From contig NZ_LT575483.1 of the NCBI RefSeq assembly GCF_900086705.1, positions 559,166-623,165 on the forward strand: a DNA stretch of 64,000 bases. Direction: 5' to 3'. Positions within the stretch are counted from its first letter, which is position 1; every line of letters begins with the position of its first letter. This document shows, one piece after another, positions 56,240 to 64,000 of the stretch. Under the pieces are notes generated by a model, which did not search any database, had not been told where the DNA came from, and worked only from the letters and a program-made list of their open reading frames with translations. The DNA is from Massilibacillus massiliensis. GTDB lineage: Bacteria; Bacillota; Negativicutes; FLKF01. The translations under genes were made by a program, and so were the position numbers.

Positions 56240-57010
56240 TTAATCTACTGATGGAACTTTTATATTTTTCTTTTTCAATATAGACAATTTCGCTAAAGAT
56301 TCAATGATATAAATTGCAGGAATCTGTGAAGTTATATCTACCTTTGCCCATGAACTCTTATGTGCTAGCTCTCTTTGTATATAATATGAGATATTATAAT
56401 CTGACATTTTTGCCAAAGTACTATCTTTACTATTTGTAACCGCCACTACAACAGCTTTACTTTTTTTTAATATCTCATAATTTTTAATTAACGTATCAAC
56501 TTCGCCCTCAACAGATAATGTGATAATAACTGTTTCATTCGGAACTTCTAGATTGATCGGGAAAAATGGATTATTAACACCTGTAGAAAAAATTCCAATA
56601 TTACAAAAATAACGTGCAGCATATTCAGCAATAATACCGGAATTCCCCAAACCAAGAAAAATCACATGTTTTTTCGACGCTATAATATCTGCTATTTGGT
56701 CAAGCTGTTTTTGAAATAATTCCGCACTGGCACGTTGCAAAAAATCTAAAACAATTGAAGAATCATAGTGATCTTGCTGCTCTCCTATCCTCTCTGTTTC
56801 TAACTTATACCGCACTTTAAACTCAGAGAATCCATCACAATTTACTTTCTTACAGAACCTAGTAATCGTAGTAGTTGAAACATGTGCTTCATTTGCAACT
56901 TCTCTAATTGTCATATAAGGTATTTTATCGCTATTTTTTAAGATAAAATGATAAACCTCATAATCTAATTCACTAAATTGACCTAAAACAATTTTTGAAA
57001 ACAAACGCAT
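56240..57010 (-). CDS. RpiR/MurR family transcriptional regulator (HTH and SIS domains)
   Basis: The 256-residue protein has an N-terminal helix-turn-helix (MTIREVANEAHVSTTTITRFCKK, about 36-58) and a SIS sugar-phosphate domain (HVIFLGLGNSGIIAEYAARYF, about 130-150). Proteins of this type sense sugar phosphates and control nearby sugar genes, here probably the GH4 gene. ATG at 57010 follows AGGAGAG; the frame to 57019 is less likely. Confidence 0.92.
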   Translation of the reverse strand: MRLFSKIVLGQFSELDYEVYHFILKNSDKIPYMTIREVANEAHVSTTTITRFCKKVNCDGFSEFKVRYKLETERIGEQQDHYDSSIVLDFLQRASAELFQKQLDQIADIIASKKHVIFLGLGNSGIIAEYAARYFCNIGIFSTGVNNPFFPINLEVPNETVIITLSVEGEVDTLIKNYEILKKSKAVVVAVTNSKDSTLAKMSDYNISYYIQRELAHKSSWAKVDITSQIPAIYIIESLAKLSILKKKNIKVPSVD

Positions 57011-57267
57011 GGTGGGCACTCTCCTAATTCATAAGAATACATAACAAACTGTAGCAGATCTCAGTCTATCATTAAATTATTATAGTAAGATTTTTAAGTT
57101 ATCTTTCAATATTATCTAGACACACTTAGATATTTACTGCAAACAACAATAGGCATTTTCTTGCTTAACTTTTTCACCTAGTATAAGTTAAAATTCCGTT
57201 GATTTTCTTATCGTCTATATGTTAGTATTATAAAAATATTGCCATTAATCACACTAGGGGGTACACG

Positions 57268-57903
57268 ATGGATAATCTAATTTTTTATTGTTTGGTAACT
57301 ATGGCGTTTATTATAATGCACGGCGTTGACTGTGCGCTGATTATGAAAACAACATTAGCAAATGGACGTAAAGCAGGACAAATAACTGCATGTGGGATAG
57401 CCATTGGATGCATTTTTCATACAACGGCAGCAATATTAGGCTTATCAGCCATCATTGCAAAATCTGCTTTTTTATTTGACATGGTTAAATATATTGGAGC
57501 AGCCTACTTATTCTACCTTGGAATTATGTCATTTAGAACATCGGCTATTCAAGCTACGTCTGATAAGGATGTTATTATAAATACGCAACCAGCTGAAAAT
57601 AAAAATTTACGTGGATTTCTATTGCAAGGTATTTTATGTAATGTCCTTAATCCCAAAACAATTCTTTTCTATCTTACATTTCTGCCACAATTTGTAATTC
57701 AATCAGAACCAGTTATGCCACAACTCTTTACACTTGGAGTAATTTTAATGATACTAGCACTTGCCTGGTTCATCTTCCTAGCTTATGCACTTGGATATAT
57801 TCGAAAATACTTTGACAATCCGATTTTCAAAAGCAGAATGCAAAAAACCACAGGTATATTGCTCATTTCTTTTGGTCTAAAACTCGCTTTAGATAAAAAA
57901 TAA
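57268..57903 (+). CDS. LysE/RhtB family exporter
   Basis: The 211-residue protein has six membrane segments and the LysE fold: LANGRKAGQITACGIAIG after segment 1 and FLLQGILCNVLNPKTILFYLTFLPQFV in the middle. The usual PGP near the first loop is replaced by HGVDCALIM. Family members export amino acids or related compounds. AGGGGG precedes ATG. It is divergent from the RpiR gene and ends at a strong terminator. Confidence 0.9.
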   Translation: MDNLIFYCLVTMAFIIMHGVDCALIMKTTLANGRKAGQITACGIAIGCIFHTTAAILGLSAIIAKSAFLFDMVKYIGAAYLFYLGIMSFRTSAIQATSDKDVIINTQPAENKNLRGFLLQGILCNVLNPKTILFYLTFLPQFVIQSEPVMPQLFTLGVILMILALAWFIFLAYALGYIRKYFDNPIFKSRMQKTTGILLISFGLKLALDKK

Positions 57904-57913
57904 CGATGAATTA

Positions 57914-57954
57914 AAATGGTAGACTTACACTGACATTCTGTAAGTCTACCATTT
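57914..57954 (+). terminator. Terminator after the LysE gene
   Basis: A perfect 16-bp stem (57914-57929 with 57939-57954; core GGTAGACTTACA) with a 9-base loop is followed by TTTTT. Confidence 0.93.
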
Positions 57955-58098
57955 TTTTTCGTATATACCCTACTTAGCTAGAAAAATTCCCAACTTCATT
58001 AGTTTTGAAAACGTGAAGCGCATTCTTGTAATTTCATTCTTGTAAACTTTTATGGCTGATCAAATTTGATGCAAACTCATATCTTTATAAATAAACGA

Positions 58099-58479
58099 TC
58101 ATTCTATTTCATCAATTTTACTATACATCCGCACCGCTTGATTTCCATTTTTGCATTTCAATTCTTTTACTTGATCCAGAAAAGATTTCATACACGTTTT
58201 ACATAAACGCCCTTTGTTGATAATTTTTTTACACTGTTCACAAGGATAATATATATTTCCGCATTCCTGAATACGTCCATTTTCAATCATTCGGTAAATA
58301 ACAGCTATTTTTATTCCTGTAACCTCATGTATTTCTTCTACAGTGCACCGCCGATGTGTTCTTACATATTCAGCAATAAGTCGTTCATATTCTTCTTCTT
58401 TTTTCATACACTCTGGACAAATTCTACCAGAATCTTTTATAAACACCTTACCACACTCAGGACAACTGCCGATTTCCAT
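58099..58479 (-). CDS. YvyF-like flagellar operon zinc-ribbon protein
   Basis: The 126-residue protein has two zinc ribbons: CPECGKVF...CPECMKKEEEYERL at the N-terminus and CEQCKKIINKGRLCKTC near residue 75. Between them a helix-turn-helix-like stretch (RRCTVEEIHEVTGIKIAVIYRMI) is visible. This matches the YvyF/TIGR03826 family usually found beside flgM in flagellar operons. No flagellar gene is adjacent here; the next unit is under c-di-GMP control, which regulates motility. Function is not established. Confidence 0.75.
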   Translation of the reverse strand: MEIGSCPECGKVFIKDSGRICPECMKKEEEYERLIAEYVRTHRRCTVEEIHEVTGIKIAVIYRMIENGRIQECGNIYYPCEQCKKIINKGRLCKTCMKSFLDQVKELKCKNGNQAVRMYSKIDEIE

Positions 58480-59056
58480 GCCTTCTCTACCATCCTTTAA
58501 TCACAATGTAATACCATTTATCTTTGCTTTACTGAAATTTAAAATTATCTATATAATTATCTTACATTTCCCCATAAAGAGTAAAGTTCCTGCCAAGTTT
58601 ATATAAGGAATAGACAAAAACTATCAGAAAATTAAATATTTATATTATACTACACTATTATGCTTGTAATTTACTCTTCATTTGTAATCAATACTATATT
58701 TATTCGACCACAACAATGTTACATTTATCAATCGCTTTAATTCCTGCAATAATTTAACGACACATCTGTATCATACATGCTTTAACATTTGTATCTATAA
58801 AATTCACAAAACAAATTACCTATATACTTTTTAAAATTGATTTTATGGAAATATATCACAAAGTTTAAATTTATTTAAACTTTATAAAATATATAAATAC
58901 TATACTATTTTTCATATTTTATAATAGTATTTCATGTGCATTTTTACATTAGGACAATAGTCCTGATTCTCTTGACATTTTAATCTTTTAAATATAAACT
59001 TAAACAAGTTGGTATAATTTTCTATAAAAACGGACAATAATTGACAAAATGATAAT
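58480..59056. other. Long AT-rich region between the YvyF gene and the c-di-GMP riboswitch
   Basis: I see no supported gene in these 577 bases. It holds an 11-bp perfect palindrome with 2-base spacer (58860-58883, AAAGTTTAAAT/ATTTAAACTTT), a dyad AGGACaataGTCCT (58951-58964) directly before a TTGACA (58972-58977), and a TATAAT at 59013-59018. Confidence 0.6.
58951..59018 (+). promoter_or_regulatory. Candidate promoter region of the riboswitch transcript
   Basis: TTGACA (58972-58977) with TAAACT (58995-59000) at 17-base spacing, or a TATAAT at 59013-59018 with a weak -35, would start transcripts 20-50 bases before the aptamer. The dyad AGGACaataGTCCT ends 7 bases before TTGACA and could bind an activator. 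Confidence 0.45.
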
Positions 59057-59132
59057 TTCGCAAACTTATTGAAAGATAAGGACGCAAAGCTATGGGTCTA
59101 AGGATAAATATCTAGGACTGCCAAGTTGCCGA
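59057..59132 (+). ncRNA. Cyclic di-GMP-I (GEMM) riboswitch aptamer
   Basis: The segment has the class I layout: CGCAA opening, a helix closed by a GAAA tetraloop (TTATTGAAAGATAA), the invariant GGACGCAAAGC, the GGGTCTAAGG receptor side and the closing GTTGCCG that pairs with CGCAA. It senses the second messenger c-di-GMP. The terminator at 59150-59185 and the ORF at 59221 follow. On or off behaviour cannot be decided by eye. Confidence 0.93.
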
Positions 59133-59149
59133 TTTTATTTGTAAATCGT

Positions 59150-59185
59150 AAATAACGCCAGTCCCCCATTAGATTGGCGTTATTT
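59150..59185 (+). terminator. Riboswitch expression platform terminator
   Basis: AAATAACGCCA (59150-59160) pairs with TGGCGTTATTT (59175-59185). A short T-rich stretch lies in and after the 3' arm. A second hairpin CGATTT/AAATCG between aptamer and terminator touches the aptamer closing strand and may transmit the switch. Confidence 0.7.
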
Positions 59186-59220
59186 AGTTTGCTAAAAAGT
59201 AATGAAAAGGAGTACATTAC

Positions 59221-59400
59221 ATGTCAGAAGAATTCATGGAATTTCTAATCGTTTCTATTTTCGGAGTAATCGCTCTTTACTGGACGATTCGCAGACTTTA
59301 CGCATTGACACACCCACCAAAAAGCTTTTTTCAAAAAAGTATAAATCATAGTGAAATTAAATCTTTCCATAGCAAATATGGATTTATAGAAAGAAAATAA
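59221..59400 (+). CDS. c-di-GMP riboswitch-controlled membrane microprotein (59 residues)
   Basis: A 59-codon frame starts with ATG eight bases after AAAAGGAG and ends at TAA before a strong terminator. The product begins MSEEFMEFLIVSIFGVIALY, a single membrane helix (about residues 8-22), followed by a basic linker (WTIRRLYALTHPPKSFFQK) and a polar tail. I do not recognise a family. It is the only gene between the riboswitch and the terminator, so it is the regulated target. A role in motility, adhesion or signalling is inferred only from c-di-GMP. Confidence 0.8.
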   Translation: MSEEFMEFLIVSIFGVIALYWTIRRLYALTHPPKSFFQKSINHSEIKSFHSKYGFIERK

Positions 59401-59451
59401 AACAAGGGAAGTTGATTTAAATTATGTATTTAAATCAACTTCCCTTGTTTT
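59399..59451 (+). terminator. Terminator of the microprotein gene
   Basis: A perfect 24-bp stem (59399-59422 with 59428-59451) with a 5-base loop includes the stop codon and ends in TTTT. Confidence 0.92.
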
Positions 59452-59858
59452 ACTTTCTAAAGTTAAGACCCAAACGACAGCGTTCTTATTCCAATCTTAC
59501 TGATCTCTTTATCACGCTAACTTCTCCACAGCTAATGTATTTTTAAATAATTATTTTACAATAATTAAAATTTATTCATCACTAGAAAAACCTCCAATGA
59601 ATTATATCTGTTTTTGTGCTGTTTAAATTACAATAGGTAAGCTTTTATTTCTCATATTACAAGTTATTAGGAGTTATACCCCACAGTGCTTTTACAAAAA
59701 GCAGTATTGTATTGGTATTCTATACAACAAATTGTTTGATTATTCCGTAGGAACATAAGATGACTGAAAAACATCAGAATGCTATGATATTTCATATCAA
59801 ACGACAAATTTATAAACAGCAGGTTAAACTTAACAACATATTTCAGGAGGTCTTCAAA
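59452..59858. other. Upstream region of the Tat flavoprotein gene
   Basis: No gene is supported. A TGCTTTT/AAAAGCA hairpin lies near 59690-59706. The frame open from 59760 to 59858 lacks a ribosome site and I treat it as leader. Confidence 0.55.
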
Positions 59859-61583
59859 ATGTCTACAACAAATGATGAAACAGAGAAAAAAGGAACAGGA
59901 TTGTCTCGCCGCAATTTCTTAAAAAGCAGTGCACTAGCCGTTGCGGGTGTGGTCGGATCAGGCTTTATTATAACGGGCTGCGGCAAGGGTCGAAAAAAAG
60001 ATAGCCAAGCGGCAAACGTGGGGAAGAATTCTGTAGATCTAAATGCCCCAAGCTTTATGAAAGCACCTGCATTGATTAAGGATAATGAAATAGCCTCCGT
60101 ACTTGAAGCAGATGTTATTATTGTTGGCGCTGGAATGGCAGGCCTCTGCGCAGCTAATTCAGCAGCAGAAGATGGCGCAAAAGTAATCGTCTTAGAAAAA
60201 ACGGCAAATGTCAATTTCCGCGGTTACGACTATGGTGCCGTCAATTCAAAAGTGCAAAAAGAATCTGGTTGTACCATAGACCCCGTAATGATAACACGTG
60301 AAATGATGCGTTACGCTGGTTATAAAAATAATCAGCGTGTTGTCATGAAGTGGGTCAATGAAAGCGGAAAAGTCAATGATTGGTTATTGAACATGGCACT
60401 GCAATCAGGGTGTAAAATACAACATATTTGGCAACGTGATGAAATGGTAGCCGAAGGTGCAACTTTGCCTACCATGCCATCTATGACATTTGTTCTTGAG
60501 CCAACAGAAGAAGCCATACAAAAAGCGCCAAAAGGTATGATTGGTGGTAAGCCGGTAATTGCAATGGCTTGGACACTGCAATCTTCCGCGGAAAAAAAAG
60601 GCGTTGAAATTCACTTTAATACACCAGCAGTACAACTCGTTAGAGAAAATAACAATACAGGAAAAGTAACCGCCGTAATTGCTAAAAACAAAGATGGCAA
60701 ATACATACAATATCGAGGAAAAAAGGGAATTATATTATGTGCCGGTGATTACGGAAATGATACTGAAATGCTACAATATTATATTCCAAGCAGTGAAAGT
60801 GTCAAAATTAATTTATATCCTAGCAAAGCCAATACTGGTGATGGACAAAAAATGGGGATGTGGATAGGTGCTGCTATGGATGAAGCTCCACACGCACCTA
60901 TGTATTTTGACTTTGGGATGGTAGATGCACCAGGCTTAGCAGATTCTGTTATGCGTCAACCCTGGTTAGGTTTAAATATCGAAGGTGATCGTTACGGCAA
61001 CGAGGATTTGCCCTATGCTTATATTAGCAATTCAGTTCGGCAGGAACCTGAATACACCAAGTGGAATGTTTGGGATTCAAAATGGCCAAAAGAAGCTCCT
61101 ACCTTCCATCAAACCGCTTGCAAATCATTAAAAAGTGTATATCATGATCCAAAACGCCTTGAACAACTTATTAAAGATGAAGTTGTAAAGTCAGCCAATA
61201 CACTTGAGGAATTGGCACAAAAAATGAACATCCCGGCTGACAAATTAAAAGCATCCATAACCCGATATAATGCGCTTGCAAAAAAAGGATTTGATGAAGA
61301 TTTTTATAAACGACAAGACTGTATGACAACGATTGAACAACCTCCATTTTATGCAGCACACATTTCTATTGCACTACTTGTTACATTAGGCGGTCTCAAA
61401 ATTAATGAATCCATGCAAGTACTCGATAAAAATAAAAAAATTATCCCCGGTCTTTATGCCGCTGGCAATACTTCTGGCAGTTTTTATGCGAACGACTATT
61501 GCGTAACTGTAATGGGAAATAGCCATGGTCGTGCATACACTTTTGGTTATTTAGCAGGGAAAAACGTTTTAAAAGAGAATTAA
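59859..61583 (+). CDS. Tat-exported lipoprotein FAD-dependent reductase (fumarate reductase/flavocytochrome c-like)
   Basis: The 574-residue protein has a twin-arginine signal (LSRRNFLKSSALAVAGVVG) ending in the lipobox-like IITGC, so it is probably exported folded and lipid anchored. An FAD_binding_2 domain follows: EADVIIVGAGMAGLCAANSAA near residue 78 and a C-terminal AAGNTSGSFYANDY...GRAYTFGYLAGKNV. No haem or FMN-binding domain is fused. Such enzymes reduce unsaturated or other organic acceptors in anaerobic respiration; the substrate is unknown. ATG at 59859 follows AGGAGG. Two PucR-type regulators lie downstream. Confidence 0.85.
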   Translation: MSTTNDETEKKGTGLSRRNFLKSSALAVAGVVGSGFIITGCGKGRKKDSQAANVGKNSVDLNAPSFMKAPALIKDNEIASVLEADVIIVGAGMAGLCAANSAAEDGAKVIVLEKTANVNFRGYDYGAVNSKVQKESGCTIDPVMITREMMRYAGYKNNQRVVMKWVNESGKVNDWLLNMALQSGCKIQHIWQRDEMVAEGATLPTMPSMTFVLEPTEEAIQKAPKGMIGGKPVIAMAWTLQSSAEKKGVEIHFNTPAVQLVRENNNTGKVTAVIAKNKDGKYIQYRGKKGIILCAGDYGNDTEMLQYYIPSSESVKINLYPSKANTGDGQKMGMWIGAAMDEAPHAPMYFDFGMVDAPGLADSVMRQPWLGLNIEGDRYGNEDLPYAYISNSVRQEPEYTKWNVWDSKWPKEAPTFHQTACKSLKSVYHDPKRLEQLIKDEVVKSANTLEELAQKMNIPADKLKASITRYNALAKKGFDEDFYKRQDCMTTIEQPPFYAAHISIALLVTLGGLKINESMQVLDKNKKIIPGLYAAGNTSGSFYANDYCVTVMGNSHGRAYTFGYLAGKNVLKEN

Positions 61584-61614
61584 TTCTAGATCTGAACATT
61601 TCAATATAACATAT

Positions 61615-61648
61615 AAAATACCTCTATTAAAATTCATAGAGGTATTTT
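61615..61648 (+). terminator. Terminator after the flavoprotein gene
   Basis: AAAATACCTCTAT (61615-61627) pairs with ATAGAGGTATTTT (61636-61648), ending in T residues. Confidence 0.88.
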
Positions 61649-61668
61649 TGTGTAAAGGATGAATTTCT

Positions 61669-62907
61669 ATGAAAAACATGTCTCAAAGTCTATTTCTTCT
61701 TGAAAAAACGACTGAACAAGGATTGACCGCCATCACGATTTATCTAAAAAAACATCTAAAGAAACAATTTTTTATAATTGATCACTGGGGTAAATACCAC
61801 TATAGGCCAAATGCATTTGCTGAAGATACGATATCTCTTTCCTGCCCAACAAATGAAAATTTGACTAAAAATACATTTTACCAATCAGATAATAAAAGGT
61901 TAATATACAAAGTTGGTAAACACGATTTTTATTTATTTATTGTGATCAATTCAGTTACAAAAGAAGAAATTAATGCTATACAAGATTTATTGAAAAATAC
62001 AAAACTGTCCTTATTATTTTGTTTAAATACAATGTCCGAGAGTCAGGCAAATTTCTCAAAAATTGAGAACGATCTAATGGAAATTCTCTTTGTCAAAAAG
62101 ATTCAAAACTTTAATGACTTTCTCCCCTTTGGTCATTTCAATTTAAATAGCGATAAGCCTTACGTTATTCAATTAATCCATTTAGATAAAATGAATAGTT
62201 TCTTAAGAATACATGATGTAATTGACCATCTTGCAGAATATACAGAAAAAAATAAATTGCCATCCATGCGCGCAATTTATTGGCAAAATAATTTAGTGCA
62301 TATCATCCCCGCTTTATACACCAGTGATACGTTTGAAATCTTAGAAGAATGGCCTGAAGTGAGAGTTTCAGAAACTTTCCGTAAATCAGCCGAGCAAAAA
62401 TTTAATATAAAAATATCTATTGGTATTGGGCAAGTATATCCCTTGTGTGAGCTTTATAAAAGCTATAAAGAAGCACAAATTGCACTTCTTTTTAATTATC
62501 ACTCGAATCAGTCGGGCTATGTGCAACGCTTTTGTGATTTAGGTATTTTTCGCCATATCTTCTCTCAGGACATAAATATAACCAAAAACTATGTATTACA
62601 CAAATTAGGGCCTATTCTTGACTATGATAATCAAAAGCAATCTAATCTTTTAAGTACATTACAAATCTTAACTTCGAATGGTTTTAATTGGAAAGAAACT
62701 GCCGCAAATTGCAAAGTTCATGTCAATACAATCTATTATCGAGTGGAACGCATTGAAAAAATATTGCAGACAAAACTCAATACTGCAGAATCAAAATTTG
62801 ATCTATTTGTGACTTTAAAATTATGGGATGTATTAAACTTATTAGAAATAATAGATGATGACTATGTTGGTTCCATTGGTAATCTGGAAGATACTCTTTT
62901 AAATTAA
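61669..62907 (+). CDS. PucR/CdaR family transcriptional regulator (copy 1)
   Basis: The 412-residue protein has a GGDEF-like middle region typical of CdaR (KISIGIGQVYPLCELYKSYKEA, near 255) and a C-terminal PucR helix-turn-helix (FNWKETAANCKVHVNTIYYRVERIE, near 345-370). The N-terminal 130 residues are not recognised and may sense an effector. AAAGGATG precedes ATG. It lies right after the flavoprotein terminator and 27 bp before a paralogue, so both may control the flavoprotein. Confidence 0.85.
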   Translation: MKNMSQSLFLLEKTTEQGLTAITIYLKKHLKKQFFIIDHWGKYHYRPNAFAEDTISLSCPTNENLTKNTFYQSDNKRLIYKVGKHDFYLFIVINSVTKEEINAIQDLLKNTKLSLLFCLNTMSESQANFSKIENDLMEILFVKKIQNFNDFLPFGHFNLNSDKPYVIQLIHLDKMNSFLRIHDVIDHLAEYTEKNKLPSMRAIYWQNNLVHIIPALYTSDTFEILEEWPEVRVSETFRKSAEQKFNIKISIGIGQVYPLCELYKSYKEAQIALLFNYHSNQSGYVQRFCDLGIFRHIFSQDINITKNYVLHKLGPILDYDNQKQSNLLSTLQILTSNGFNWKETAANCKVHVNTIYYRVERIEKILQTKLNTAESKFDLFVTLKLWDVLNLLEIIDDDYVGSIGNLEDTLLN

Positions 62908-62934
62908 ACAACATGCGACGTTGAGGTGAATACA

Positions 62935-64000
62935 ATGAAAAATAACTCGATTGATGAAATTGGAATATTAGATAAATTACTAAATGAAGGGATCTCTAGT
63001 GTTGGATATGATTTCGAGAAAATAACTAAAAAAGAGATTGTTATGGGCAATCATTATGGGGAAATTTTTTATGCTTCACCAAACATCGATTGCAATCGCT
63101 TTAAAATTTTACTTTCAAAATTGCCTCCAATAAGCGAAACAGAATACTATTATCGTAAAAGAGATCATTTGCTTTTTTATCAATTGAGCAAACAAAAACA
63201 AAAATTTATTATTGCCTTAAACAATGTTAACCAAGAAGATATTTTATTATTTGTTGAAAAAATTCAGCTATTGAAATTGGCATTGAAAACATTTATGGAT
63301 ATACAATATCGTGCCCAGCAACATACGAAACAATTTGAAAAAAATTTTGTAGAAACATTGATAAAAAGCAGCGCAACAATTCATGATATCATCGGACTTA
63401 ATAATATAGATTTAAAAACAGATCAACAGTATAGCATATTTTTAATTGTAGCAGATAGTCTTACAATTAATTTAGGGGAATTTACAAAATCTCTTTTTGA
63501 AACTTGTACTAGAATTGATTCGATAAAAATTTTTCCACCGATACTTTGGAATGATGCAATTGTCGTAATTATCCCAGCTGAACAGATGATTTCTGTAAAA
63601 AGTCAACAATCCGCATGTATGTGCATAGAAAAGGCACTTGATGACTGGAGAACAAAGTCGGAGGAAAAATTAAAACTACAAATCTCTTGTGGATTAGGAC
63701 AATTCTATTTACTAACAGATCTTCATAAATCTTATATTGAAGCAAAAATAGCATTGGCATTCCCCCAACTCATGAAGAAAACAAGTACACTGCAAGCCTT
63801 TCATAATCTTGGAGTTTTTAGCATGATCTTTTCACAAGACATTCTCACCTTGAAAGACTACGCCTTAAAAACCTTAAATCCAATTATTGAGTATGATCGA
63901 ACAACAAAAATGCAACTAGTTGATACACTTCGTATTTTATTAAATAATGACTTGAATTGGACACAGACGTCTAAACTCATGTTCGTTCATGTGAATACAA
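62935..64000 (+). CDS. PucR/CdaR family transcriptional regulator (copy 2, cut by window end)
   Basis: An open frame of at least 355 codons starts at ATG with GAGGTG upstream and runs off the window. It repeats the layout of copy 1: LQISCGLGQFYLLTDLHKSY near residue 250 and the start of the same helix-turn-helix (LNWTQTSKLMFVHVNT) at the edge. It is clearly a paralogue but diverged. The final part is missing. Confidence 0.82.
   Translation, partial: MKNNSIDEIGILDKLLNEGISSVGYDFEKITKKEIVMGNHYGEIFYASPNIDCNRFKILLSKLPPISETEYYYRKRDHLLFYQLSKQKQKFIIALNNVNQEDILLFVEKIQLLKLALKTFMDIQYRAQQHTKQFEKNFVETLIKSSATIHDIIGLNNIDLKTDQQYSIFLIVADSLTINLGEFTKSLFETCTRIDSIKIFPPILWNDAIVVIIPAEQMISVKSQQSACMCIEKALDDWRTKSEEKLKLQISCGLGQFYLLTDLHKSYIEAKIALAFPQLMKKTSTLQAFHNLGVFSMIFSQDILTLKDYALKTLNPIIEYDRTTKMQLVDTLRILLNNDLNWTQTSKLMFVHVNT

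Noticed and set aside
59843-60214. Minus-strand frame of 123 codons
   Set aside because: Mirror of the Tat signal and FAD fold of the flavoprotein gene; no independent start signals.
1-64000. CRISPR arrays, insertion sequences, prophage or integrase genes
   Set aside because: No regularly spaced repeats, transposase or integrase motifs were seen on either strand.

Overview
The window reads as chromosome of an AT-rich, anaerobic, spore-forming bacterium with an outer membrane, most likely a Negativicute of the Sporomusaceae type. This is inference from gene content. LonB, a Lon-type protease of endospore formers, sits next to Lon. An O-antigen ligase-type membrane protein suggests lipopolysaccharide. 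NfnAB, Rex, folate C1 enzymes, a futalosine-type menaquinone set, AhbAB and a Tat-exported fumarate reductase indicate anaerobic redox metabolism. Nearly all genes from 1 to 57010 lie on the minus strand, except a radical SAM gene and a CNNM membrane protein gene at 35.9-38.6 kb. From 57.2 kb onward most genes are on the plus strand.

Layout. 1-8.5 kb: start of a CoA-transferase gene, rex, an O-antigen ligase family gene, folC-valS behind a valine T-box leader, a 50-residue ORF, tRNA-Leu(UAG), DUF523 and a DEDDh exonuclease. 8.7-11.2 kb: nfnAB, flanked by a 27-bp direct repeat. 11.4-19.4 kb: metF-like, fhs, folD, then ubiA-, ubiD-like, tatC, two tatA genes and a polyprenyl diphosphate synthase. 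19.6-23.3 kb: fumarate reductase mfrABE-like, with a LysR gene upstream. 24.7-27.2 kb: an APC transporter and ahbBA. 27.2-35.4 kb: engB-lon-lonB-clpX-clpP-tig. 35.6-39.7 kb: tRNA-Gly, orphan radical SAM-SPASM enzyme, CNNM protein, lrgAB. 39.9-49.2 kb: ethanolamine cluster eutW-eutV-eat-eutA-eutB-eutC-cobT-cobS without microcompartment shell genes, with ANTAR-type terminator elements. 49.4-57.0 kb: second identical tRNA-Leu(UAG), zur-znuC-znuB, TetR plus chemoreceptor, GH4 phospho-glycosidase plus RpiR regulator. 57.3-64 kb: LysE exporter, a YvyF-like zinc-ribbon protein, a cyclic-di-GMP-I riboswitch ahead of a 59-residue membrane protein, a Tat-lipoprotein flavoprotein reductase and two tandem PucR/CdaR-type regulators (the last cut by the window end).

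How it fits together. UbiA/UbiD/polyprenyl synthase make menaquinone. TatAC export folded redox enzymes, and two Tat substrates are encoded here: the fumarate reductase flavoprotein subunit and the lipoprotein flavoprotein at 59.9 kb. Fumarate reduction probably takes place outside the cytoplasmic membrane. Ethanolamine is imported, deaminated by EutBC with EutA reactivation, and the CobT/CobS steps supply the B12 cofactor. EutW senses and EutV antiterminates. The least explained unit is the c-di-GMP riboswitch at 59.06-59.13 kb, whose only gene is a single-pass membrane microprotein of unknown function.
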